Source of the DNA: Ianthella basta
Lineage: Eukaryota > Porifera > Demospongiae > Verongiida > Ianthellidae
Assembly (NCBI GenBank): GCA_964019415.1
Contig: OZ025886.1
Coordinates: 1,673,384-1,737,383 of the forward strand
Length of the DNA stretch: 64,000 nt
Reading direction: 5' to 3'
Positions within the stretch are counted from its first letter, which is position 1. Every line of letters starts with the position of its first letter. This document shows, in pieces, positions 1-45,240 of this stretch. The position numbers and the translations under genes were made by a program. Below the pieces are notes generated by a model, which worked only from the letters and a program-made list of their open reading frames with translations, was not told the origin of the DNA and made no database searches.

Positions 1-660
1 AGTCAGCACATTGACTCCATTGCTGCATACAAAGGGGGAACCTGTTCTACTGCGTACAGGCAAAAAGCGTCGCCGTGTTCGGAAACCCCATCTTGTTAGG
101 AATCCCCCTACCCTACCTTATCTACAACTCAACTGCACCCCGAGTGCCATACAAACAGTACAAGAATCTCATATGAATCTTTTTATTGGCAGAATTAGGT
201 TTGAATGTTTGCTGTGCTTACTGATTGTTGATAGATGCTTATGTCTGTACCTAGCCACACCAGACTCCATGCATTCTAAGCACTATTTCCTCTGTGATTC
301 TGGAGCTTCTGAAAGGACCTTTGAACCTTAACAGAAAAGGCTGTAGCTTTTCTTTCTCTTTTTGCATGTTTACACAAAGAGACATGGCCACTTGCAGTCT
401 CTCCAGCTTCTGGGCAAGATGTACTTCCTCTGGAACTTTCACACCACTGTTTTGACTCTTGATCCAGTTTTGCGGCTTGCAGAGTGCCAACTCATTTAAA
501 TACTTCTTGTTTGGTGGAATAAACTTTTCCTATCACATCACAAGTCATCTTCGGTGAGATAGCTGAATTGCTGTGAAGGATTCTGTAGCTGTGTAGCAGT
601 CTTGTTCTCTCTTGAAATTCTGAATTAATTTTGCTCTTTCATTCTTCATTGTCTCTGCAG
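1..660. other. Unassigned 5' edge of window
   Basis: I recognise no gene here. Open frames exist on both strands (11-331 plus, 251-490 minus), but neither resembles a known domain or has convincing splice sites. By analogy with the downstream units, an upstream VWC exon would be expected roughly 250 bp before 661, and it is not visible. The sequence may be old transposon or intronic DNA replacing it. The last bases form a polypyrimidine tract and AG acceptor for the exon at 661. Confidence 0.4.
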
Positions 661-22924
<22,264 letters not shown>

Positions 22925-24050
22925 AGCTTGAATAACGAACTGCAATTTATGATCAACACGCATTTGTTACAGTAGACAGTGTTGCTATTAACCACACAGA
23001 ACAACTGACTCTGTATGTGGTTGTGAAATGCAACTAGAAGTAGACAATGTGCTATATAGGTAGCTAGCTTAGTGTGTTCTTGTACATGCACACACATGGA
23101 TGAGCAATAAAGCCCTCAGCTCATCAAACTCACAAATGTTTCCTGCTGTGTAGTACTGTGGATGTATAGTAAGAGTTGTGCACTAATAATGGTCACAATT
23201 ATATGCATGGTCGTCTCCAGTCTAGTGTGATGGGAGTAGGGAAGATAACCATCTGAGTATGTGCAATGAGAGTAGCTGCATCACACAGCACACTACAGTA
23301 GGAATATACAATGCAAACCTCATCATATATAGAGGCAAAAATACACACGATGTGTGCATTCACCTATATAGATATGGCAAGACAGCAAGAGGTGAACACA
23401 CACACACACATGCTGCATAAGAAATAGGGTTTGGTTCATTCTCTACAGTATATATAAACATCAGGCAGGCGCCGCATGCATTCACTTGTTACAGAATGTA
23501 GCTATAGCTATCTATATGCCAAAACCATCCATATGCTATTGCAGAACATTATACATTGGCTTACAGAGTTAATTGTTACTGGGTCTATACCGTGCATCTC
23601 AACCTTAAAATATAGCAGTTATTCAATCCAGAAGAATATCAATCTTTGCAGTGGACAGACACACATATGTTATGTTGTAGTTCTGTTTGTGTATATGTGT
23701 GTGTGTTAAGAATATCAATCTTTGCAGCGCACATTTATATATGTACACATATGTTATGTTGTGTATATGTGTGTGTGTGTGTGTATTTGTGTGCGCGTGT
23801 GTGGGTGTGGGTGTGTGGGTGTGGGTGTGGGGTGTGGGTGTGGGTGGGTGTATGTGTGTGTGCGTGTGTGTGTGCGTGTGTGTGTGTATGTGTGTGCATG
23901 TGTGGGTGTGGGTATGTGTGGGTGTGGATGTGGGGTGTGGGTGTGGGTGTGCATGTGTGTGAAGCTGAACTGAAACTATGTGTACATTTGCACAATGGCC
24001 TTAATAGGCTTCGTATAGTAATTGATGAACTGAAAGTGTATAACACAATA
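22925..24050. other. Receptor 3' UTR and intergenic DNA with G/T-rich tract
   Basis: After the likely 3' UTR I see no gene. Around 23752-23961 there is a purely G/T tract of mixed TG and GGGTGT repeats; the frames running through it are low-complexity artefacts. Confidence 0.6.
23106..23111 (+). promoter_or_regulatory. AATAAA polyadenylation signal of receptor gene
   Basis: A canonical hexamer about 180 bp after the receptor stop codon. It is the first one downstream and a plausible 3' end for the transcript. Confidence 0.6.
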
Positions 24051-25601
24051 CAGGGCCGTAGCACCAAGATAAAAACCAGTCAGGCCATAGATGATGTGAC
24101 ACAAACTAGGGGGGCTGGGGGCATGCCCCCCAAGAAAGGTTTTGTAATTTAGATGTTCTGTGAGTACTTTTGGAGCAATTCTAGGCCCATCAACACTTCA
24201 GCGAGTATGATAAAATATAACATAGACCAACAGGCACTCACAGCAGGAAAGGTGATCAAGTGCCATGAAACAGGTAATACAATGCATTGAAATAAGAAGA
24301 TTGCGCATTAAAAATCGAAATCTAGTGGTTATTTGGCTGTCTTTCCGATGCTAGGCAGCACAAATCTCTCCTACCCTTGAATAGAAGACACCATCAATGC
24401 AAGGGGTGTGTAAAAATGTTTCCTCCAGGAACAGAAGGAGGGCTGGTCCATGCAAGGAGGGGGGCCAGCCGGTCCATGCAACAAGGAGGGCTGGTCCATG
24501 CAAAACCCAGGTCATTAACATGTGCTGACTTTGAATACGTTTTCACCATCCCTACATCTGCTAACATTTTGCCGCTCTTGCGGTCTTGCTACCATCCCCT
24601 GTTTCTTCGCCTGCGTATGTGAGTGTGCAATAACAAGGGTTGCCACAGGAGACTATCCTATTGCATGCATATGCCCATTCAAGCTACGTACATGTTCCCA
24701 TGTACAAATATATACCACCATGCTGCATGCACACATTCATGTACAGCGGATTTATGCAACCTTGCAACAGTTCCCATACCTGGGTACTCGTTACCTAGAA
24801 TACGAACAGGGTGATATATATTAAGCAGTTGTAAGCTGTAAGCAGGGTTGCCACAGGAGACTATCCTATTGCATGCATATGCCCATTCAAGCTACGTACA
24901 TGTTCCCATGTACAAATATATACCACCATGCTGCATGCATACATTCATGTACAGCGGATTTATGCAACCTTGCAACAGTTCCCATACCTGGGTACTCGTT
25001 ACCTAGAATACGAACAGGGTGATATATATTAAGCAGTGGCAAGCTGTAAGCAGTTGACAAAGGCTCTCTAGCTGAAACGTCCTGCGACCCTCCTTTCTTC
25101 AAGCTGCAGTATTGCTCATCTAATTATTTGCTAAATCTACAATCGCAGCTATGAGCCTCTACCAAATCATATAATAGGTGAGTACAGTACCAGTCCGTAT
25201 CCTAGGTAACAACTGCCCATGGTGTGGGAACTGTTGCAAGGTTGCATAAATCCGCCGTACATGACTGAAGGGCTACTGTGCTGTTTGGTTTTGCTTGGCG
25301 ATCGATTAACACACCATTTTACGCATCAGAAAATGTCTAAAAACGTCATGCGACATCCGTAAAATGGCTGTCGTCGTTAAGGTTGGTTAGAGAACTAAGT
25401 ATCTGGCTATTCCTTGTTCAAACTAAGTCATGCAACACTGTAACAAGACCACTCTGCTTTTAGAACATTGTTTAACCTTAGGCCACTACCACCCTCCCAA
25501 TTTGAAAGTGTGTTTAGAATTCAATAATTAGAATTTTTGTTCCAGCAGCGAAAACCAGTCCGGCCATGGCCGGACCGGCCGGACTGGGTGCTACGGCCCT
25601 G
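24051..25601. mobile_element. TIR element (CAGGGCCGTAGCACC ends) with nested tandem repeats
   Basis: Inverted ends CAGGGCCGTAGCACC at 24051-24065 and its complement at 25587-25601 define a 1.55-kb element. Related sub-terminal sequence (aaaccagtc.ggcca) occurs near both ends. Inside, a ~208-bp segment is tandemly duplicated (24636-24843 and 24844-25051), and part of it recurs inverted at about 25225-25270. No transposase frame is visible. The flanking bases do not give a clear target duplication. CAGGG.C-type ends are common in hAT-like elements, but the superfamily is not established. Confidence 0.6.
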
Positions 25602-26110
25602 ATATAGATATAGAAGGTGTCATATGCTAAAGAGCTAGGTTCCTCTATAAAAAGCTATGTGTTTCTGTAGCTACGTATGTGATTATGCAGTCCTCTGGGG
25701 GCTGTTGAGGCTGTGATATATGCACATACAGGCATATGCACACATATGCTCATAATACTTCACATTCTATCACTTGGCTCCATATTAAAGTATAATGTAA
25801 GATAATGCTTACCTGCCCAGTTTCGACTTATGTCAGGTATACACACACTGACTGCTCCCACATTGCTGGTTGCAAACTACATCACTTCGATTAAGCTTGG
25901 TAAGCTAATTCATTCATAGTCATTTAATATTGCTGATAGTGTTAAGTATGAATAGCTCTAAGTATATAATGCAATTAGTGTGTAAGTTAAGTATCAAGAT
26001 TCTTGTGTATTATATTAATGTGGTCATCTGCTCTTTACTATAAATTTATTTAGGACAATGTTGAAACACGTATGTAGCTTAAGATGGTCTATGTACCATG
26101 GTGACGCTAA
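25602..26110. other. Intergenic DNA, nothing recognised
   Basis: AT-rich sequence with no convincing open frame, splice pattern or repeat beyond a short tatgtagct motif that recurs beyond the foldback. Confidence 0.5.
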
Positions 26111-26571
26111 TGAAAGACAACGTTCGGAACTACACATGGTAAGGAAAGAGGGGGGAAGGGAAAAATGGCAGTGAACCGGACCAGCACCGGCAACCTCCAG
26201 ATCTTTAGCCGACCCTTTAGCAGCCGGGTCACTGGTCACCGCCAACAGCCACTGATCCATTCCCTCCTTATATACCAATGTGGGCGGGCTCTATCCAGAG
26301 CCTCCTTTGAAACTCCCACACCGGGCACTGACTAATCAGTGACTTATCGGAAATGTTGATTAAGAAATCTTAATCAACATTTCCGATAAGTCACTGATAA
26401 GTCACTGGCTATAAGGAGGGAATGGATCAGTGGCTGTTGGCGGTGACCAGTGACCCGGCTGCTAAAGGGTCGGCTAAAGATCTGGAGGTTGCCGGTGCTG
26501 GTCCGGTTCACTGCCATTTTTCCCTTCCCCCCTCTTTCCTTACCATGTGTAGTTCCGAACGTTGTCTTTCA
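26111..26571. mobile_element. Foldback element with 162-bp arms
   Basis: Arms 26111-26272 and 26410-26571 are reverse complements over 162 nt with no mismatch that I could find. Between them is a second, independent hairpin: 30-nt arms 26335-26364 and 26369-26398 around a 4-base loop. The 13-bp sequence cacgtatgtagct occurs on both sides (26067-26079 and 26570-26582) and may mark the insertion. There is no coding capacity; open frames across the arms are mirror images. Confidence 0.85.
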
Positions 26572-27295
26572 CGTATGTAGCTATACGTATGTCTTCTTCA
26601 ATGCTACTAACTTTATTAGGAATTAAAGTTAACGAGTAGTGTCAAAGTAGCTAAAAATTGTACCTGCAAAGTTTTGTACAGCCGAAATAATTTTGAACCC
26701 AAAGACTTGATAGTCTCTCAAATTACGATAAGTTTCCGTATCATAAAGCGGAGGTGGTCCCGTATCCGGAAAAGTATCCTAGCTAAATAGTTAACGTTCT
26801 CCCGTACCTGGCCGGAAAGTCCTCGGAACATTCCCAAACCGCAATAACTAGACTAAGAGACAGAGAGGGAAAGTACAGACTCCGGTCATTCCTGGAGCAC
26901 CGGGAACATTGTATTCTGTGGTAAATAAGGCGCAGAACACTGCATTCAAGATTGAGTGCGTCACTCTTGAATCTCAGCAACCTAACGCAGTACCTATCAA
27001 CAATTGGCCAATTCTCCTTTCATGTTTCATAACTAGTGAGTCCTTTTAAGCCATATCGCACGCGCTGTCACAGTGTCTCGTTTCGCTATGATAACATGCG
27101 CGTGGATCAAGTGAAGAGAACAGATCCAGCTATATATTAGACTACGCACGCTAACTTGTGCAAACGTGTTTGATAGCTGTGTGGCCGTTCCTTTCACTTG
27201 ACCTCTGTGCGACTTTGATGTATTTGAATTTAGCCCTTCACAGCGTGTATTCCTGTTCTCTTCTCACTTCTGCAGTACCTGCTGAAGTACACATC
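26572..27295. promoter_or_regulatory. Upstream region of Reeler-FN3 gene
   Basis: This stretch precedes the signal-peptide exon. It has a TATA-like ctatatatta at about 27130 and a possible acceptor (cttctgcag) just before the start codon, so a 5' UTR intron is possible. Promoter assignment is by position only. Confidence 0.3.
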
Positions 27296-37694
<10,399 letters not shown>

Positions 37695-38023
37695 GTGCCT
37701 TGGACTCACCTGTAGCATGTGAACCAGCAACGTAGGAATGTAGTACGTGCAGTGAGCAACTTGTAGTGTGTCTGTATCTTATTAAGAGTGTGCGGCTATA
37801 TGTACAATAATTGCAATGTACTGTAGGTCTATACAGTACTGCATTCTACAACTGCATGAATTATGCTTTGATGTTTTGTACCCTTATTACAGCAATGAGA
37901 ACAAATTTAATGGCATCATTGCACTAATTGCATGGATACTTTATGAAATTGCAAATCAATCAGCCCACAAATTGATTTATGTAAAATTTATATCTGGCTG
38001 TACAAGTGTATATGATAACATGC

Positions 38024-38029
38024 AATAAA
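38024..38029 (+). promoter_or_regulatory. AATAAA polyadenylation signal of Reeler-FN3 gene
   Basis: A canonical hexamer about 330 bp after the cassette 2 stop codon. Confidence 0.5.
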
Positions 38030-39900
38030 TTAATTCATACACGCATGCATGTTCAGTACTGTACCCATAACCACATTCACAAACACATGTACGCACACAC
38101 TAACCCACATATATTATAGCACATGCGCAGTGTCTGCTAGAAAAGACACCAGCAGATATACGTATGCAATCCCATACATAATACATCCACCCACCCCTTA
38201 GGATACGTACCTGATACGGCACACAAGTATAGTGAACAAATGTGGACGACACACACTTCCCCTCTATAATATATATAATAATGAAAATAGCTAGTACTCT
38301 CAGTTACATTATGTCATTTTACATGTGAAGTCTAGGACCTGTAGGGGCATATATAATATACATACACACACACATTGGTGGATGACCTATCTATATAAAG
38401 TAGCTGCAGCTGTGGGTGCTGTAACGTTACTTGTGTGAGCTGTACACGGCATGTTTCTCGTTCAAGCATAATGTGTACAGGCTCATTAGGGACTTCCTGA
38501 AGGAGCTCCATATGCTATGCAGAGCAGAACAATGCATGCACAATGCATTCATTGGACCCGAACCATTATCACTATGACTGTGACATGATACTACTGAATA
38601 TCATTGCAATGTGCACTGCACACTGTGTGACCATAGATCAACATATTATATGCATGGAGTAAGTGCTGTCTAGTGATTGCTGTATCTGATCTGCATGTAT
38701 GGTTTGAGTGTGGTTACATTGACTGGAGTGTGTGGTGGGTGTGACCAAGAGCAATTTACTGTGTGAGCCATATATCACTGCCACTTATAAATTTAGTACA
38801 TATAGCTAGGCATTTGTTTGTATTGATGGGATAAATAATATGGACATTGCATTTTGTGCTGTGTTGTGTATGGTGATCATGTAAAACAGCTGCTTCACAA
38901 TACATGACCAAAATTAGTATGGAAAGCTCTATGACACTTTTCAAGAATTAACTGAAAGGTAGCTTCCTAACCATGAACATTTACAATGTTCCCAACAAAA
39001 GCCATTGCTTGATGAATGACTTAACAACTACCTGGCCAGTACAACTTGTATGTATTCCCTTGTGGTATGTGTTACATTTTTGTGCAGCATTGAAGTGCCA
39101 ATGTGATAGACTGAACTTTTGCCCATGAAATCTATGAAATGCTACAGTATAGCTACGTAAGGCTGCCAGATGCAGGCACTACAAGTAGCACCAGCAAGTG
39201 CTAGCCTAGTCTGGCCAGCTAGACTAGTGCTACCCATAACAGTTATGTCAGACACATGAGTGCTGTACTTTCTGTATTTATCTGCCGATTCATGATGCAG
39301 CAAGCGAGAGAGAGTAGTGCTGCTTGTATAAGACAATGTTACATGTTAGTGCAACAGTATGGCTCGTGTGACTAACTTAGGCAGTCATTATTATTCAGCA
39401 CTGGTATACCGTGTATGTCCAAATAGAGGCCCGGGCCTCCATTTCTTTCAAGAGGCTTTTTAAAAGGCACGAGTTGTGGGAAGTCGCCACGTTCACAATT
39501 CGGTCTGGAACCCAGCGACACCCATCTTCCTCGCAGCAGATTCTTTGGCAATGCTCTTCTGCCCGCACTCCACAGCCTTCAGCCAGGGGAAATAACTAGT
39601 ACAATTTCTTCATGCATCGCTGCGACGAGTGCAGCGGTAACTCCAATCAGTTGCCATGGATTTCTCTGTTCTGTGCATGCGTTATATACAGGTTTAATCT
39701 TGCACATTTATTCAAGTTCTAATGCACTAGCCGAAATAACAACCACTACAGGTACTCAAAGAAAAGCCTGCACTGAATTCCACTTTGATCAATCCAATAA
39801 ACACACTGCTATCACAGCACACACTTCTAAATGCATGATGTAATGTACGTGGTCGATAAAGGACACCAAGGGCTATAGTAGGCTATATGGTGGCACTTGA
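38030..39900. other. Intergenic DNA, nothing recognised
   Basis: No supported coding sequence. Short frames only; a small inverted sequence with ctagtctggccagctagactag lies near 39205-39226. Confidence 0.5.
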
Positions 39901-39904
39901 ACCA

Positions 39905-40487
39905 GAACATTAGCAAAGACACAGTATCATGCACTCAATAACAGGCATTTCCGTAAATTATTTGATCATCTCACAATAGATTTAGTTGGAGTGGCACCTT
40001 TTCCCATTTCCTTGAGCTTTTAGTGTATGGGCATGAGCACTATAGCCACCCATACACAGCCACCCAATACATAGCAGGCATCACATTATAATTGGAATGT
40101 GGGTAGTGAGGTCATGTGTAAACAGCTGAACAGCCTCCAGCTTGCATAACATGACTTTGTGTACACATGACTAACCTTAAGTCTGATCTATGGGAGAGAG
40201 CCATATTAATACTGGTTACTACAGCTATGCCCACAGTGCATAACAGGACTCCTTGTATGTATTTATGTATTTGACAGGCATATCACCAGACAATGTAGCT
40301 ATACTAGGTTTGGCCACAGCTATGTATTTACAAGAGAAGACTGCGTTAATGAGTCATTCATGCATGCTTATAGAGATCAAAGAGAATTGACACACAGAAG
40401 CGTAATTATCTGTGATACAGAAATGTGTGAGCATGTAGTGTATAGCTAGGGTCCTTAAATACTGTAGAATGCAAAGTATAGTCAGTT
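39905..40487. repeat. Duplicated 3' flank of membrane-protein gene, copy A (uninterrupted)
   Basis: The sequence from cacagtatcatgcactcaataac to the gene stop is repeated at 45140-50235. There it is broken by two insertions (45241-45903 and 46220-50072). This copy is the empty-site reference for both. Confidence 0.8.
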
Positions 40488-41045
40488 TCAGGCCGTGGAG
40501 TAGATGACCGCATACACTATTCCTACGATGACCACAAGTACCACGGTAGCCACGATAATGGCTACGCTCAAGCCAATGCTGACGGCGGCATTGGTTTTCT
40601 GAGCCGTTCCTCTAGTGACCAAGGCGACAATGGCAAGGATGAGGGCTGGGACAGTGCAAGCGAGAGGATATATTAGGAAGAAGCAAAAGACACCGCAGCA
40701 GACTGTCGTGATGATGGAGAGCACAAGGGCGACAATTGCGACCGGGGTGTAATCTGCCTCAGGCGGGGAAGAGACGGATGCGAGTGTCGGCTGGGAGGTT
40801 ACTACCGTAGCCACGGTAGAAGTGTCCGTGATCGGTTGGTACCCTGCCTGTCCGACATACTGATAACCGGGCGGGTTCGTCTGGGGCGGGAGGGATACGG
40901 GCTGCAAAGGGAACTGGGCCGGAGCAGGCTGGTATTCATCCTCGGGGTACTTTTGAGCGGGCTGATATCCACCTTCGGGGTACTGTTGATCTTGTTCGGG
41001 CTGTGGCGGGGGAAAGGCCTGTAGGTCTTGCTCAGGAGCAGCCAT
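40488..41045 (-). CDS. Pro/Gln/Tyr-rich multi-pass membrane protein A (CD225/dispanin-like?)
   Basis: A 185-aa protein starting at MAAPEQDLQ. An upstream in-frame Met would add 36 residues, but homologues start here. The N-terminal half is rich in Pro, Gln and Tyr with GGYQPAQ/EYQPAPAQ repeats and PPGYQYVGQAGYQPI. The C-terminal half has hydrophobic segments at about 97-127 (with a CC pair) and 150-182, plus a middle stretch TVPALILAIVALV. The two-span layout with paired cysteines recalls CD225/dispanin proteins, but I see no firm family signature. The protein ends right after the last span (YSTA), unlike its paralogue at 50303. Single exon. Confidence 0.7.
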   Translation of the reverse strand: MAAPEQDLQAFPPPQPEQDQQYPEGGYQPAQKYPEDEYQPAPAQFPLQPVSLPPQTNPPGYQYVGQAGYQPITDTSTVATVVTSQPTLASVSSPPEADYTPVAIVALVLSIITTVCCGVFCFFLIYPLACTVPALILAIVALVTRGTAQKTNAAVSIGLSVAIIVATVVLVVIVGIVYAVIYSTA

Positions 41046-41233
41046 CTCGTAGGGTAATGTAGTGTCTAAGCGTCCGTATGGCAAGCCCTTTGTAACAAAA
41101 TGCACACCACTCGCGTGACGGCCGAATAAAATTCTAAAACTGTGCGGAAGCAAGTTAGCTAAATCAATTGTCTAGCCGCAGACCACTATACATTCCCCGA
41201 AGCCAGAGCAATGCTGCCGAGCCAGGTGTTAGA

Positions 41234-41364
41234 TAGTCTAGCTGCTAGACCCTACTTTGTAATCGCGCGCGGGGGCGGAAGAAAGTGTGGGGTCACATTC
41301 TGCTAGACCCTACTTTTCTTCCGTCCCCGCGCGCGATGAAAAAGTAGGGTCTAGCGGCTAGACT
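41234..41364. mobile_element. MITE with ~50-bp inverted ends and 9-bp duplication
   Basis: Ends tagtctagctgctagaccc and gggtctagcggctagacta, with arms of about 50 bp that include a run of alternating CG (cgcgcgcg). ggtgttaga occurs on both sides. The paralogous sequence at about 60190 lacks the element. Confidence 0.75.
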
Positions 41365-42470
41365 AGGTGTTAGACCATGAGAAGTAACGCCCCTTCGTAG
41401 TGCCCTGAGCGGAAGCGTGATGATTGGGCGTGGGAGGGCCCAGTGAGCTGTGGCCTGGCAATATAAACATATTATATATCACTTCATTCATATGATTCAT
41501 TTCATTGTGTATGTAGCCACGTACATTAAGGCATTGCAGTCCTGCAGGAGTGTGTATTATTATTAAGTGCGGTGAACTTTTCTGCCCAAATCTTCTATCG
41601 CATGTTACAGTTAGCTAACTTGCTTTTAGTGGAAAGTTGCAATGATTACCTAATGCTTAAATGCTTCATTGGATATTGACGCGAACCCTTAAAAGTTTCT
41701 GATCATGATATTTAGAGCTCATTAAACTCATGTTTGTGCAACAAGAACAAGATAGAGATGCATATATGTAAATGGAGTATAAGTCACTGTCAGCAGTGTA
41801 CGTATAGTGTATGATCACAAGTTGCAATGAAGCACAAGATGCATATCCGTTCTTGTCAAAGACCTCTTATTTGGAGACACATCCCATGCACTCTGTCAGG
41901 ATTGATCTCAACTCAAAGAAGCCAGATTAATCGTTCTATAGCTTCGGATCACTACTAGATAGGGCTTCAGTATAGTCTGGTTCACACATGTGGTGGAAGC
42001 TCCTGGGCTTGTTTGAGGTACTGTTATTAGAGATCCTTATCACTACTCACAGTGCAGTTGGAAAGGCTTCATGCAGTCTGGGCTCTTGGTCTACTCCAAC
42101 GCCTCCTGAAAGTGATGTGCATTATCTGATGTGACATAAACAGCTCCTTTTAGATACTGATGTTCTGCAGGTCGATCAGTAACTGCTTTGATGGATGATG
42201 GTCCCTAAATGGGTCTGGGGGAAGCCTGTCGGTAAAATGTTGCAAAGAGGGCACTTTGGTGTTGTCTTCAATGCTCCAGATGTCAGAGGATCCCACATAG
42301 TAATATAAGGCAACATATAAGGTCTTCAATAGCTGTATGTGGAGATGACACATTAATTGCCTTCAAATTAAATTCTTCTGCAGGGCAGTGTAAAATGGGT
42401 GGCACAAATGCACCTGATTTGTCTGTGGTAATACAAAAAGTATATACACATGTACATGGGCATGCACACA

Positions 42471-42473
<3 letters not shown>

Positions 42474-42536
<63 letters not shown>

Positions 42537-42547
42537 GTGTGTGTGTG
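42474..42547. repeat. (TG)n microsatellite
   Basis: TG repeat; its counterpart in the duplicated block is at about 61302-61344, with a different length and an adjacent (TA)n. Confidence 0.93.
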
Positions 42548-43108
42548 AGTGGCTTCCCATGTTTGCCCTTTACAGCCCAATTTGCTATTTTCATTTTTCT
42601 GTGGTACCTAACCATAGTGTTGTACCTGACTATGCAGCATTCATTGGTTAGTAAGTAACTGTGCATGTGTGCTGCATTGATAATTTTCTTCATAACAGCT
42701 ATACACATGTTGGAAATCTTATCTTGTCAGCTCTGGATTATGTATGGAAGGGTGATTATGGTCATGTGATGAAATTACCTGTGTGTGCTGAACATCACAA
42801 GGCACAATTTCAATCAAACGCGTTATATTCACTTATATACCTTCTGACGTACTATCTGTAATGTAATAGCTACCACTACATTCACTTGCTGGTTGCCTGG
42901 CTGTCCACATTTGATCAGTCCAGTGAATTCATGACTACCAACCCCTACATCATCTTTATAAGTAATTAATTATAATAATAAATATATTCAGTCAAATCAT
43001 GTCAATAATCATGGCTAGCAGATATACATATTCCTGTACAAATGCAGTGCATTCATGTTCAGAGAAGAAAGAGAACTAACACACTAGAACACAAAAGTGA
43101 TGTTCAGT

Positions 43109-43735
43109 CCCCATGCAGCAACTTAGGTGAGGGAGTAGGACCCAGAGGCTGAGGGATCACAGCTGCAGGTACCAGTGGTATAGCAGCTGTCCAGTAAGTG
43201 CTATAGGAGTAGTAGCCTACACAGAATTGATAGGAAGCAGCTTGCAATTAGGAGAAGATGCCCCCATACATTATGCCTGCTATGGTGAGAACACAACATT
43301 CATCACAATGGCGCCTATGCTCAAGCCAATGCTGATGTACGCATTGGCTTTCTACATGGGTCCCCTAGTGGCCATGGCAAGAATGGCAAGGACAATAACT
43401 GGGATGGCACAGACACCACAGCAGATGAGTGTGACACTGGAAAGCACAAGGGCGGTGATTGTGACCCAGGTGTGGTCTTCCACTGGCAGTGCCATGCAAG
43501 GATACTACTGACACGGTTGTTGAATGGGATGCTACCACCATGGCCACGGTAGAGCTGGCATCTGTGCTCAGATGGCAGACTGCATGTCCGACATAGCCTG
43601 GTGGATTCTTCTAGGGAGGGAAGGATCTGGGCTGCTGAAGGAACTGGGCCAGAGTGGGTTAGGGGTACTGTTGATCTGACTCAGACTGTGGCTGGGGGAA
43701 GGATTGCAGGTCATGCTCAGGGGCAATCATTGCAT
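43109..43735 (-). pseudogene. Degraded membrane-protein paralogue
   Basis: On the minus strand the start region (APEHDLQSFPQPQSESDQ-type), PPGYVG, VVASHSTT and the last span can be aligned with the protein at 40488. Stops and frameshifts separate them. It is the duplicate of the pseudogene at 61943. Confidence 0.65.
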
Positions 43736-44070
43736 ATAGGGTAAAGTAGTATATATAGAACACACACTTCGTGATCAAACGTCAGGAACTTATCTAAAAC
43801 TCGTGTGGAAGCAAATTAAATCAGTTTTCTTAGCCAAAGCTCTACCAGTAAACCACTGCATACCACGAAGCAAGGGCGCGTGACGTAACGCTGCTGTGTG
43901 GGTACCTATAACTAGTTGGTTTAGTCTAGCTTGCTATTCTGTACTATTATACTAGGTTCCTAGATCACCCACAGGGTAGTGCCCTGTGCATGTAATTCAT
44001 CCATAGTTATGTTATTTAATATTTGATGTTGACATGCATGGCAGTTTTATATACCTTATTATTAAATCAC

Positions 44071-44786
44071 CACTAAAGGAGCTGCTTGCTTCATTGCTTT
44101 ATTAAAGCAGACTCTAAAAGTTTATGGCCATATATAATGGCTAACAGAATATTAATTATAAAGAGATACATGCTTATGTACATGTCATATATGTACAAAT
44201 ATGACATACTCTGTTAGGGGACAGAGATACTCAACACACATGCAAAGTATATACATTTAATTGTATCCATCAATCTCTGATGCACTAACTACAGCTGCAA
44301 AAAGTTAATTGTGAGATTGTGTTGATAGAAACAGTGTCATAAGTATGATAGGTGGTGCTGTGCACTGCCTATTTGACGTATCACGTATCAGTTATCATAG
44401 TATACCCTTGTAGTGACAATATTCTGCTTAAAATGTATGATTTGACTTATATAGCTAACTGAAATGAGACAGACTCAAAAAGTGGCTACTGGTAAGATGA
44501 CCACGAGAGAGAAGTGTGGAAAGATGCAAATTGCAAGTTGCTTGAAGGCCAGGAGTCCAGCTTGCTTGGAGATCGGCATCAATGCGAGCTATATAGAACA
44601 GGGTGCACGATGAGTATATGCAATAATTTATAGGCAATGGTACATGGGTATATATAATTATTGGATAAATGTGCCCTGAGATTGATTGAAGTGCATTGCA
44701 TGACGTGGGATCACTATAATGACAATAACTTCATATTAGCTACAACTATAAACAAAGTAATAAAGGTATCTCACCTACCATGCACT
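44071..44786. other. Intergenic DNA, nothing recognised
   Basis: AT-rich, with no supported feature. Confidence 0.45.
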
Positions 44787-45131
44787 TCAAGGACCAGGAT
44801 AAATAGGAAGGGCCCCAAGAGTAGGGGACTGTATTGCGGCCACGATAAGATAAACTGTGAAACCAATCACCGCAATGATGACAATTGCAACCACCACCAG
44901 TATGACACTGACGGTTGCGCGGTTGTGGTCGTCTTCTACCGTGATCGGCTGGTAGCCCCGCCTGTCCGACATACTCTCGACCATTCGTCTGGGGAAGAAG
45001 AGTCTGAACTGTAGATGATACTTGGCGGAAGCGGGCTATCCACCATCCACAAGTAGTATCCACCTTCTGGGCACTGTTGATCTGCGAGCTGTGGTTGGTG
45101 AATGATCTGTAGACTGTACTCAGGAGCATCT
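44787..45131 (-). pseudogene. Short divergent membrane-protein paralogue, no start codon
   Basis: The minus strand shows DAPE(Y/H)(S/D)LQ, then a frameshifted Pro-rich stretch, then MSDRRGYQPITVEDD and one hydrophobic segment (VSVILVVVAIVIIAVIGF). The position of the usual ATG reads ATAGATGCTCCTG, i.e. ATA-GAT-GCT, and an in-frame start is absent. An internal start at MVES or MSDRR would give a small single-span protein. The relative at 62814 shares the ATA change. Confidence 0.5.
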
Positions 45132-45240
45132 ATCGTTTAAGGCACAGTATCATGCACTCAATAACAGGCATTTCCGTAAGTTATTTGATCATCTCATAAT
45201 AGCTATTGTGTAGATTTAGTTAGAGTGGCACCTTTTCCCA

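Larger units (their letters stand above)
41195..44070. repeat. Segmental duplication, copy 1
   Basis: The stretch from ccccgaagccagagcaatgctgcc through the pseudogene at 43109 to tttgatgttgacatg is repeated at 60166-62845 with small indels. Both copies contain a TG microsatellite and a degraded membrane-protein gene. Confidence 0.8.

Noticed and set aside
23646-24152. Open frames through G/T-rich sequence
   Set aside because: Pure low complexity (Cys/Val and His/Thr translations) with overlapping frames on both strands.
26024-26278. Open frame over the foldback arm
   Set aside because: The same sequence exists inverted in the other arm; no domain and no splice context.
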